Shown: in pieces, positions 1-5,080 of the stretch
How the letters are laid out: each line of letters starts with the position of its first letter
Position numbering within the stretch: the stretch's first letter is position 1
Assembly (NCBI GenBank): GCA_937959175.1
Contig: CALGAS010000614.1
Location: 1-10,730, forward strand
Reading direction: 5' to 3'
DNA: 10,730 bases
DNA from: an uncultured bacterium
Lineage (GTDB): Bacteria; Planctomycetota; Planctomycetia; Pirellulales; UBA1268
Notes under the pieces: generated by a model
The model's input: the letters and a program-made list of their open reading frames with translations, nothing else
What the model was told of the DNA's origin: nothing
The model's database searches: none
Made by a program: the position numbers and the translations under genes

Positions 1-37
1 GGTGAACGCTTGGGGGTCATCAAGGGCGGGAAGGCCG

Positions 38-76
38 AACGGCCCGCCGTCCCCCCGGCTCGCGCCGGGGGGCTTC
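38..76. repeat. 39-bp palindromic intergenic repeat, copy 1
   Basis: This unit is identical, base for base, to the one at 2183-2221. It holds a perfect 9-bp inverted repeat, CCCCCCGGC at 51-59 and GCCGGGGGG at 64-72, around the loop TCGC. The palindrome is preceded by a conserved GC-rich arm (AACGGCCCGCCGT) and followed by CTTC. It lies about 23 bases beyond the tpx stop codon, so on the minus strand the hairpin could stall or protect the 3' end of the tpx transcript. No T-run follows the stem, so it is not a classical intrinsic terminator. The form resembles a REP-type extragenic palindrome. Confidence 0.85.
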
Positions 77-98
77 GATGCGTTCGCGGCCAGGGGGG

Positions 99-617
99 TT
101 AGGCGAGCTTTTCGAGTGCGGTGATCGCGGCGTCGTAGTCGGGCTCGTCGGCAACCTCTTTGACAACCTCGGCATACCGCACGACGCCCTCGGCATCGAG
201 CACGAACACCGCCCGGGCCAGGATCTTGAGCTCGTCGATCAAGAGGCCCCACTGCGTGCCGAAGGCACGGTCCATGTAGTCGCTGCCGGTCTGCAGGGCC
301 GTGATCTCCTCCGCGCCGCAGAAGCGACTCATCGCGAAGGGAAGGTCGAGACTGACCGTGAGGGCGTTGACCGTGTCGCCGAGGGCCGAGAGCCGCTGAT
401 TGAAGGTCTTCGTCTGGATCTGGCAGACCGGCGTGTCGAGGGAGGGCACGACGCTGATGATCGTCGGCTTGCCGAGGAGGTCCGCCTTGCGGACGTGGTG
501 CATGCCGTCCTTGTAATACATCAGGTCGAAGTCGGGTGCAGGAGAGCCGACCGCCACCTCCTCGCCGACCAGCGTGAGTGGAGCACCCTTGAACGTGACA
601 GCGCCGTGTCGAGCCAT
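99..617 (-). CDS. tpx: Thiol peroxidase (Tpx, atypical 2-Cys peroxiredoxin)
   Basis: The 172-residue product matches the usual length of Tpx, a thioredoxin-dependent peroxidase that reduces hydrogen peroxide and alkyl hydroperoxides. The peroxidatic site is visible as S-L-D-T-P-V-C, with Thr62 and Cys65. The resolving cysteine is Cys100 in the R-F-C motif, and a conserved-type arginine sits at 135 in a hydrophobic strand. The spacing of the two cysteines (35 residues) fits the intramolecular disulfide of atypical 2-Cys Tpx. There is no signal peptide, so it should be cytoplasmic. The ATG at 617 was chosen because GGAG lies 9 bases upstream and the product then begins at the usual Tpx N-terminus. 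The open frame extends further upstream to 689 but that part has no family resemblance. The gene is monocistronic and divergent from the small membrane protein at 841. Confidence 0.96.
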   Translation of the reverse strand: MARHGAVTFKGAPLTLVGEEVAVGSPAPDFDLMYYKDGMHHVRKADLLGKPTIISVVPSLDTPVCQIQTKTFNQRLSALGDTVNALTVSLDLPFAMSRFCGAEEITALQTGSDYMDRAFGTQWGLLIDELKILARAVFVLDAEGVVRYAEVVKEVADEPDYDAAITALEKLA

Positions 618-661
618 GAAATCAATCTCCTGCCGATGAAATGGGACCGTTCTCCGACGGC

Positions 662-689
662 AGTATGGACGCGAAGCGGTCGTCGGCAA
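662..689 (-). promoter_or_regulatory. Candidate sigma70-type promoter for tpx
   Basis: Read on the minus strand, TTGCCG (684-689) and CATACT (662-667) are separated by 16 bases. Each matches the vegetative consensus at four of six positions. Transcription would begin near 655, giving a leader of roughly 38 bases that contains the GGAG ribosome site. This is by-eye pattern matching in GC-rich DNA, and planctomycete promoters are poorly defined. Confidence 0.35.
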
Positions 690-749
690 GTCCTCGCCGT
701 CTGGACCGTGGAAACCACCATGGCCGCCGCTGGTCGGGGGAAATTCGAC

Positions 750-780
750 TTGATCAGCCTGGGCCCCCGGGCCGTACGAT
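750..780 (+). promoter_or_regulatory. Weak candidate promoter for the 841 gene
   Basis: TTGATC (750-755) and TACGAT (775-780) lie in the divergent tpx/small-protein spacer with a 19-base separation, which is longer than ideal. The position, about 60 bases before the ATG at 841, is reasonable. The rest of the 618-840 spacer shows no other clear element. Confidence 0.25.
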
Positions 781-840
781 GTGCGGTGGAATGTGCTTTC
801 AGGAAGCAGGCAGACACGTCACGAGCAGCGGAGCCGGGGC

Positions 841-1011
841 ATGAAGGGAATCGGACGCCTGGGACAGTTTGTCGGCCTGGCGGTGCCGCCGGTGGCGATC
901 CTGCTGCAGCTCAATCAGTCGATCAGCCTCGGGCAGATGCTCTCGATGCTGCTGTTTGCGGCATCGGCGTTCTGGATCGGTCGCATCCTGGAAGGCTATG
1001 CTTCGTCCTGA
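841..1011 (+). CDS. Small two-helix membrane protein, function unknown
   Basis: This 56-residue product begins at an ATG with GGAG 7 bases upstream (830-833), a convincing ribosome site. The sequence reads as two hydrophobic segments, roughly residues 10-24 (containing a Pro-Pro pair) and 31-50. They are separated by a short polar turn with N-Q-S, and the tail ends G-R-I-L-E-G-Y. A basic N-terminus (K2, R6) suggests the N-terminus is cytoplasmic. I recall very similar short proteins in planctomycete genomes, but no named function. It precedes manA by 61 bases in the same direction and could share its transcript. Longer frames starting at 781 or 641 have no better support. The coding call rests on the ribosome site and the membrane-protein composition. 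Confidence 0.75.
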   Translation: MKGIGRLGQFVGLAVPPVAILLQLNQSISLGQMLSMLLFAASAFWIGRILEGYASS

Positions 1012-1072
1012 CCAGAGGTCAGGTCTGCGTGAAGCGTGTCGTTTCCGCCGGTTTCCTCGTCAACGTGATGCC

Positions 1073-2032
1073 GTGCTGCCACCGCTGATTTTCACGCCCC
1101 TCTACCGCCGCTACATCTGGGGCGGCCGGCGATTTGCCGCCGCCTTTGGCCGCGAACTCCCGCCCGGTGATGACTACGCCGAATCGTGGGAACTCGTCGA
1201 CCGGAAGGGCGATCAGAGCATCGTCCGGATCGGTCCGCTGGCTGGCCGCTCGCTCCGGGCGATCGTGGAGGAGCAGGGCGAGGCGGTCTTCGGCCATCGG
1301 CCGCCCCCGGCCTTTCCGCTGCTCTTCAAGTTTCTCGATGCCAACCGGGTGTTGTCGGTGCAGGTCCATCCCGACGACGCCCGGGCATCCCGGCTCAGTC
1401 CGCCCGATCGCGGCAAGACCGAGGCCTGGTATGTCGTCGCGGCGGAGCCGGAGAGCCGCATCTACGCCGGCCTCCGCGAGGGTGTCGGGCCGGTGGAGCT
1501 GGCCGCGGCGATCCGCGGCGGCACCTGCGACGAGGTGCTCCATTCCTTCACCCCGGCGGCTGGCGATTGCATCTTCATTCCGGCCGGCACGGTCCACGCC
1601 ATCGGGGCGGGGCTGCTGGTGGCGGAGATTCAGCAGTCGAGTGACGTCACCTACCGGCTCTTCGATTGGAATCGCACCGACGCCGACGGCCGGCCACGGC
1701 CGCTGCACATCGAGGCGGGCGTGGAGGCGGTCACGCAGACCGGGCCGGTCGGGCCCGTCGCGGCACAGCCGAGCGACGATCCGGCCGTGCGGAGTCTCGT
1801 GGCGTGCGACTATTTCGCGCTGGATGAGGTTCGTCCCGGGGCGAGGTGGCGGTGTGGTGGTGGCGGCCGCTGCCAGTTTCTGGCGGTGCTCGAGGGCAGT
1901 GTGTGTCTGCCGGAGCGGTGGGGCCTGCCGCCGCTCGAAGCGGGAGACTGTGTGCTCCTGCCGGCGGTGACCGGCGAGCAGGAGCTTGCCGCCGACGGGG
2001 ATTCGAAGCTGCTGCGGGTGACGGTGCCGTGA
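1073..2032 (+). CDS. manA: Mannose-6-phosphate isomerase, type I
   Basis: The enzyme interconverts mannose 6-phosphate and fructose 6-phosphate, feeding GDP-mannose and exopolysaccharide or glycan synthesis. The 319-residue length fits the short bacterial class I form. The cupin-type zinc ligands are readable: Gln97 and His99 in Q-V-H-P-D-D, Glu117 in G-K-T-E-A-W-Y, and His175 in P-A-G-T-V-H-A-I. They are followed by the E-I-Q-Q-S-S-D-V-T-Y-R motif near 185-195. The N-terminal P-L-Y-R-R-Y-I-W-G-G is also typical. A second, smaller cupin-like region follows from about residue 240 and ends near the C-terminus. The GTG at 1073 was chosen because it places that N-terminal motif at residues 9-18; it lacks a good ribosome site. 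An in-frame ATG at 998 would add 25 arginine-rich residues and overlap the preceding gene by 14 bases. Confidence 0.93.
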   Translation: MLPPLIFTPLYRRYIWGGRRFAAAFGRELPPGDDYAESWELVDRKGDQSIVRIGPLAGRSLRAIVEEQGEAVFGHRPPPAFPLLFKFLDANRVLSVQVHPDDARASRLSPPDRGKTEAWYVVAAEPESRIYAGLREGVGPVELAAAIRGGTCDEVLHSFTPAAGDCIFIPAGTVHAIGAGLLVAEIQQSSDVTYRLFDWNRTDADGRPRPLHIEAGVEAVTQTGPVGPVAAQPSDDPAVRSLVACDYFALDEVRPGARWRCGGGGRCQFLAVLEGSVCLPERWGLPPLEAGDCVLLPAVTGEQELAADGDSKLLRVTVP

Positions 2033-2049
2033 CGGCGGGGGAGGGGCCT

Positions 2050-2089
2050 AACGGCCCGCCGTCCCCCCGGGCTCGCGGTTGGTGGGTGA
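2050..2089. repeat. Degenerate copy of the palindromic repeat
   Basis: The first 21 bases, from AAC through CCCCCCGG (2050-2070), match the two perfect copies exactly. After that a G is inserted and the right arm has decayed to GCTCGCGGTTGGTGGG, so the stem pairs poorly. It has the same orientation as the other copies and lies 18 bases after the manA stop. It looks like an old or eroded copy. Confidence 0.65.
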
Positions 2090-2182
2090 CCTTCTGTGCA
2101 AGCCTGATGGTTTTCGACGGGGCGGCGCCAGGGCGTAGGGTGGTGGAAATCTGTTCGGGCTTCCGGAGGCTGGGAAAAGCCC

Positions 2183-2221
2183 AACGGCCCGCCGTCCCCC
2201 CGGCTCGCGCCGGGGGGCTTC
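2183..2221. repeat. 39-bp palindromic intergenic repeat, copy 2
   Basis: This unit is identical to 38-76 over all 39 bases and has the same orientation. The 9-bp stem arms are 2196-2204 and 2209-2217 with loop TCGC. It is about 150 bases downstream of manA and directly followed by a different hairpin at 2225. Perfect identity over 39 bases between sites 2.1 kb apart points to recent copying or to strong conservation of the element. Confidence 0.85.
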
Positions 2222-2224
2222 TAT

Positions 2225-2265
2225 GGGGACTGGCTCCGAGCGAAGCGAGGTGCCTGTACCCTTTT
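2225..2265 (+). terminator. Imperfect hairpin with T-run, REP-like or terminator
   Basis: GGGGACTGGC at 2225-2234 pairs with GCCTGTACCC at 2252-2261. The only mismatches are at G2228/A2258 and T2231/T2255. Further inner pairs (CC/GG at 2236-2237 and 2249-2250, GC/GC at 2240-2241 and 2245-2246) close a GAA loop. Four T residues follow at 2262-2265. This fits a factor-independent terminator for manA or the upstream small gene, although it is nearly 200 bases past the manA stop. The alternative is a second mobile-repeat hairpin, because it abuts the palindromic repeat and I recall similar GGGGAC...GTCCCC hairpins being common in planctomycete genomes. Confidence 0.5.
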
Positions 2266-2358
2266 CCAACTCGAGGACACACGGAATCCGGGTTCGCGAA
2301 GGGCGGCCCGTGCCGTCGCGAGCCCGCGTGAGGGCGGGGAAAGGCGGCGATTTCGGGC

Positions 2359-2387
2359 TTGGGCGGCCGGATGGCGATCCCTAGAGT
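2359..2387 (+). promoter_or_regulatory. Candidate promoter for the lipoprotein gene
   Basis: TTGGGC (2359-2364) and TAGAGT (2382-2387) are separated by exactly 17 bases. The match to consensus is three of six and four of six positions. The start would be near 2394, giving a short leader of about 35 bases before the GTG at 2429. This was found by eye only. Confidence 0.33.
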
Positions 2388-2428
2388 CTTCTCCTGGTGA
2401 GCATTCTTCGCGGCCCGGGAGGGCCTTT

Positions 2429-2713
2429 GTGGTGGCTGCCCTGCAGACCAGTGAGCGGTGGTGCGTCGTGGTGGCCGTTGTCTGGGCGGGCCTGGCGGGG
2501 GGCTGCGCATCGCTCGGGCGGCCGGACTGGCTCGACCCCGGCCCCTCAGCCCGGCAGCAGCGGCGGGCGGTGCGGTTCGACCCATTCATGGAAAACGACA
2601 TTGGACCGTATGCGTTCCGGCAATACGGCATCATGGACGGCACGCGGCCCCGCGACTATGCCGAGCCGGTGCCGGAGGTCCGTCGGGCCCGTTGGTGGTC
2701 GCCGGTCCGCTAG
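2429..2713 (+). CDS. Small putative lipoprotein, function unknown
   Basis: The 94-residue product starts at a GTG with GGAGG 6 bases upstream (2418-2422). It opens with a hydrophobic signal segment (about 12-24) ending L-A-G-G-C, so Cys26 is the likely lipidated residue. The box is slightly non-canonical (A-G-G before Cys), and only one basic residue precedes the hydrophobic stretch. The mature part is short, proline- and arginine-rich, and apparently unstructured. It carries a striking segment, D-P-F-M-E-N-D-I-G-P-Y (about 51-61), followed by R-P-R-D-Y and a W-W near the end. I recall comparable 'D-P...G-P...R-P' short lipoproteins in planctomycetes but no function. It would be anchored at a membrane facing the periplasm. 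It is followed by the pseudouridine synthase in the same direction, 97 bases on. Confidence 0.72.
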   Translation: MVAALQTSERWCVVVAVVWAGLAGGCASLGRPDWLDPGPSARQQRRAVRFDPFMENDIGPYAFRQYGIMDGTRPRDYAEPVPEVRRARWWSPVR

Positions 2714-2764
2714 CGGCCGATTGCCGCCGGGCAGCGGTCTCTCCGGGAGCTGCGGCAAGGCGTG

Positions 2765-2770
2765 TATGAT
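2765..2770 (+). promoter_or_regulatory. Candidate -10 element before the pseudouridine synthase gene
   Basis: TATGAT matches the consensus -10 hexamer at five of six positions and stands out in this GC-rich spacer. It would start transcription near 2777, about 34 bases before the ATG at 2811. No convincing -35 hexamer lies 16-18 bases upstream. A small hairpin (GCGGC 2713-2717 with GCCGC 2723-2727) after the preceding stop codon separates the two genes. Confidence 0.35.
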
Positions 2771-2810
2771 CGGATGAGTAGGTTCGATCAGCCGCCCTCC
2801 CGAGTCTCCG

Positions 2811-3842
2811 ATGCCACCAGCCCGCTCTCCCCGTCCCGGCGGCAACCGCCGCCCCGCCAACCGCCGCGGAGCCGAGCCTGTCCGGTCAGCGCCGGCCCGG
2901 TCGGGTTTGCCGCGGCCCGCCGATGACGGTCTGGAGCGGCTGCAGAAGGTGCTGGCCGCTGCCGGCCTGGGCAGTCGGCGGAGCTGCGAAGAGCTGATCA
3001 CAGCGGGGCGGGTCGAGGTCGATCGGCAGGTGGTCACCGAACTGGGGGTGCGGGTCGATCCTCAGGCCCGGGAGATCCGGGTCGACGGCGAGCGGCTGCC
3101 CGATCCTCGCCGCGTCGTCTACATGCTCAACAAGCCGGTGGGTGTCGTCACCACCAACTACGATCCCGCCGGGCGGCCGCGGGTCGTTGACCTGGTCCCG
3201 GGCCAGCGGCGCCTCTTCGCGGTGGGCCGCCTCGACCGGATGAGCGAGGGCTTGATCCTCGTCACCAACGACGGCGAACTTGCCAATCTGCTCGCCCACC
3301 CCCGCTACGGGGTCGAGAAAAAATATCTGGTGCAGGTCGCCGGCGTGCCGACGCCCGAGCTGCTCGACCAGCTTCGCCGCGGAATCCGCCTGGCCGAGGC
3401 CGAGGTGCACGCCAAGCGGGTCGCGCTGAAGTCGCAGCACAAGCAGAGCGCCGTTCTCGAGATGGTGCTCGACGAGGGCAAGAACCGCGAGATCCGCCGG
3501 ATGCTCGCCAAGCTCGGGCACAAGGTTCATCAGCTCAAGCGGGTCGCCGTCGGCGGGCTCTCGCTGGGCAACCTCCTGCCGGGCCAATGGCGGCAGCTCT
3601 CCTGGGGCGAGGTCGAGGCGATGAAGCGGGAAACGCTCGCTGCGGCCGGCCCGGAGCCAAAACCGGCCCCGGGCGGACGGCGACCGCCCCGGCCTGTCAC
3701 CGGCCGGGGCCGTCCGCAGCGGCCTCCGGCCAAGGGAGCAGCCGCCGGCCGCCGCAAAAAGCGGCCGGGCAAGGCATCGTCGTGGCGGGCGGCCGGCAAG
3801 GCGTCGAAAGCCCGACGGCCGGCGGGAGGAGGCTCGGCATGA
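2811..3842 (+). CDS. rluB: RluB/RsuA-family 16S/23S rRNA pseudouridine synthase
   Basis: The enzyme isomerises a specific uridine in ribosomal RNA to pseudouridine. Residues 1-40 are a basic, disordered leader. Residues 41-95 form an S4 RNA-binding domain (L-E-R-L-Q-K-V-L-A-A-A-G-L-G-S-R-R). The catalytic domain follows, with the Y-M-L-N-K-P-V-G strand at 104-111 and the catalytic Asp142 in G-R-L-D-R-M-S-E-G-L. The signature E-G-K-N-R-E-I-R-R-M is at 222-231. The linear order and the E-G-x-N-R motif favour RluB (23S rRNA) over RsuA, but specificity cannot be fixed by eye. After about residue 280 comes a Pro/Arg/Lys-rich tail of some 60 residues, as in some RluB proteins. The start ATG lacks a clear ribosome site, so the leader could be shorter. 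The stop overlaps the next gene's ATG. Confidence 0.92.
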   Translation: MPPARSPRPGGNRRPANRRGAEPVRSAPARSGLPRPADDGLERLQKVLAAAGLGSRRSCEELITAGRVEVDRQVVTELGVRVDPQAREIRVDGERLPDPRRVVYMLNKPVGVVTTNYDPAGRPRVVDLVPGQRRLFAVGRLDRMSEGLILVTNDGELANLLAHPRYGVEKKYLVQVAGVPTPELLDQLRRGIRLAEAEVHAKRVALKSQHKQSAVLEMVLDEGKNREIRRMLAKLGHKVHQLKRVAVGGLSLGNLLPGQWRQLSWGEVEAMKRETLAAAGPEPKPAPGGRRPPRPVTGRGRPQRPPAKGAAAGRRKKRPGKASSWRAAGKASKARRPAGGGSA

Positions 3843-4726
3843 ATCCCTGCGCTCCCCAGGCCGCCCCCCGGGCCGTCGACGCCGTTCAAGAGATGGTGGC
3901 GGTCGTCGCCCACCGGCCCGTCGCCGAGCGGACCTGGCGAATCCGGATCGAGTCGCCCGCCATCGCGGCCACCGCCGCGCCCGGGCAGTTTGCGATGCTC
4001 CGGCTGCCCGGCCGGAGCGATCCGCTGCTGGCCCGGCCGCTGGCCGTCTATGACGTCTTCCCGGGAGCCGATGGAACGCCGCGGTACGTCGACTTCGTGT
4101 ACCTTGTGCACGGCCGGTTCACGACGGCCTTGGCCGGCCTCCCGGTCGGTGAGGAACTCCTCATCTGGGGGCCGCTGGGCAACGGCTTCGACCCACCGCC
4201 GGCTGAGCACTTGCTGCTTGTGGCCGGGGGCATCGGGCAGACGGCGTTGCTGACGCTGGCCCGGGAGCGATCGGGCCAGGCTCGCTACGGTCGGCGGCCG
4301 CGGTCTATGGCTCCCGCCCCGCGGCTCACCTTCTGCTGGGGTGCCCGGACGGCCGCCGTATTTGCCGACGTGGACGACTTCCGTCAGGCCGGCTGCGACG
4401 TCCATCTCGCCACGCTCGACGGATCGGAGGGCCGTCGGGGCACCGTCATCGACCTGCTCGACAGTCTCGCGGCCGACGGGAAAATCGACTCGGACGGCGG
4501 CCTCCACGTGGCGGCCTGCGGTCCGGAGCCGATGCTGGCAGCGGTGGCCCGCTGGGCAGCCGAGCGGAACATCGGCTGCGATGTCTCCCTGGAAACACCG
4601 ATGGCCTGCGGCGTGGGAATCTGCTTCACCTGCGTCGCGGCCGTGCGGGATGACAGCGGTGCATGGGACTATCGGCGGACCTGCGTCGAGGGGCCTGTGT
4701 TCGACGCCCGCCGCATCGTTTGGTGA
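3839..4726 (+). CDS. pyrK: Dihydroorotate dehydrogenase electron-transfer subunit, PyrK type
   Basis: This is a 295-residue FAD/2Fe-2S reductase. In type 1B dihydroorotate dehydrogenase, PyrK passes electrons from PyrD to NAD+. Visible features, in order, are an FAD-binding barrel with G-Q-F (49-51) and A-R-P-L-A-V-Y (65-71), then the nucleotide-binding G-G-I-G-Q (130-134). C-G-P-E-P-M follows at 227-232, and a C-terminal 2Fe-2S cluster is ligated by Cys257, Cys262, Cys265 and Cys282 in M-A-C-G-V-G-I-C-F-T-C and T-C-V-E-G-P-V-F. The G-P-V-F ending is typical of PyrK. The ATG at 3839 has the strong site GGGAGGAGG at 3824-3832 and overlaps the preceding stop as ATGA, implying translational coupling. 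A poorly conserved insert (about 145-160) follows the FAD domain. No pyrD is in view, so a related ferredoxin-reductase role is possible. Confidence 0.88.
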   Translation: MNPCAPQAAPRAVDAVQEMVAVVAHRPVAERTWRIRIESPAIAATAAPGQFAMLRLPGRSDPLLARPLAVYDVFPGADGTPRYVDFVYLVHGRFTTALAGLPVGEELLIWGPLGNGFDPPPAEHLLLVAGGIGQTALLTLARERSGQARYGRRPRSMAPAPRLTFCWGARTAAVFADVDDFRQAGCDVHLATLDGSEGRRGTVIDLLDSLAADGKIDSDGGLHVAACGPEPMLAAVARWAAERNIGCDVSLETPMACGVGICFTCVAAVRDDSGAWDYRRTCVEGPVFDARRIVW

Positions 4727-4739
4727 GCCGCCGCGACCG

Positions 4740-5039
4740 CTAGCCCTTGCGGCCCTTGGCAACGGGAGCTTCGCCCGTAGAGAGGGCCAGCACGCGGGCC
4801 GAGAGCCGCGACTTGATGCGGGCGGCCCGGTTGCGATGGATCGTGCCCTTGGCCGCAGCCTTGTCGGCCGTCTTGGTCACGCCCCGGAACTGCTCCCGAG
4901 CCGCCTCGAGGTCGCCGGCGGACACGGCGTCGAGAACCTTCCGGATCGCCGTCTTGACGGTCGACTTGACCTGCCTGTTCCGCTCGCGATCGCGGAGATT
5001 CTGACGATGACGCTTCTTGGCACTGGCCGAATGGGGCAT
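4740..5039 (-). CDS. rpsT: Small ribosomal subunit protein bS20
   Basis: The 99-residue, Lys/Arg/Ala-rich product is a clear S20, which binds 16S rRNA early in 30S assembly. It begins M-P-H-S-A-S-A-K-K-R-H-R-Q-N, the characteristic S20 N-terminus. It continues with the helical pattern V-K-T-A-I-R-K and the K-G-T-I-H-R-N-R-A-A-R-I-K-S-R-L signature near 64-79. It is about a dozen residues longer than the E. coli protein, the excess being at the C-terminus. The ribosome site AAGGA (complement of 5046-5050) lies 6 bases before the ATG. The gene converges on pyrK with only 13 bases between stops, and lies 41 bases downstream of the TPR gene on the same strand. Confidence 0.96.
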   Translation of the reverse strand: MPHSASAKKRHRQNLRDRERNRQVKSTVKTAIRKVLDAVSAGDLEAAREQFRGVTKTADKAAAKGTIHRNRAARIKSRLSARVLALSTGEAPVAKGRKG

Positions 5040-5080
5040 GGGGTTTCCTTGGTGAACGAATGTCTGGTGGGGTGGGAGGC

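Larger units (their letters stand above)
2033..2428. other. Gene-free repeat island between manA and lipoprotein gene
   Basis: Nearly 400 bases contain no convincing coding region, in a window where most spacers are under 130 bases. The island holds a degenerate copy of the 39-bp palindrome (about 2050-2089), a perfect copy (2183-2221), a second imperfect hairpin abutting it (2225-2265), and a candidate promoter at its right end. A frame runs open across it from 1846 to 2331, but it begins inside manA in another frame. Its peptide across the repeats (R-P-A-V-P-P-A-R-A-G-G) is what the repeat itself encodes. The 93 bases between the first two repeats, and 2266-2358, show nothing I recognise. 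Confidence 0.7.

Noticed and set aside
1..37. Possible 3' end of an upstream gene at the left edge
   Set aside because: A TGA occurs at 3-5 in one frame and another frame is open to 102, but too little sequence is present to support any product.
78..1088. A 336-codon plus-strand frame antisense to tpx
   Set aside because: It spans the tpx gene and divergent spacer in a shadow frame with Arg/Gly/Asp-biased composition. Tpx on the other strand is unmistakable.
1846..2331. An open frame running from inside manA through the repeat island
   Set aside because: It starts out of frame inside manA, and over the palindromes it encodes only the repeat-derived peptide. There is no ribosome site or recognisable domain.
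4727..4753. Hairpin GCCGC/GCGGC between the converging pyrK and rpsT ends as a bidirectional terminator
   Set aside because: Only 5 bp of stem with a long loop, overlapping the rpsT coding end and lacking T-runs on either strand. This is expected by chance in such GC-rich DNA.
3530..4762. A 410-codon minus-strand frame opposite rluB and pyrK
   Set aside because: It is the antisense shadow of two well-supported genes, with low-complexity composition.
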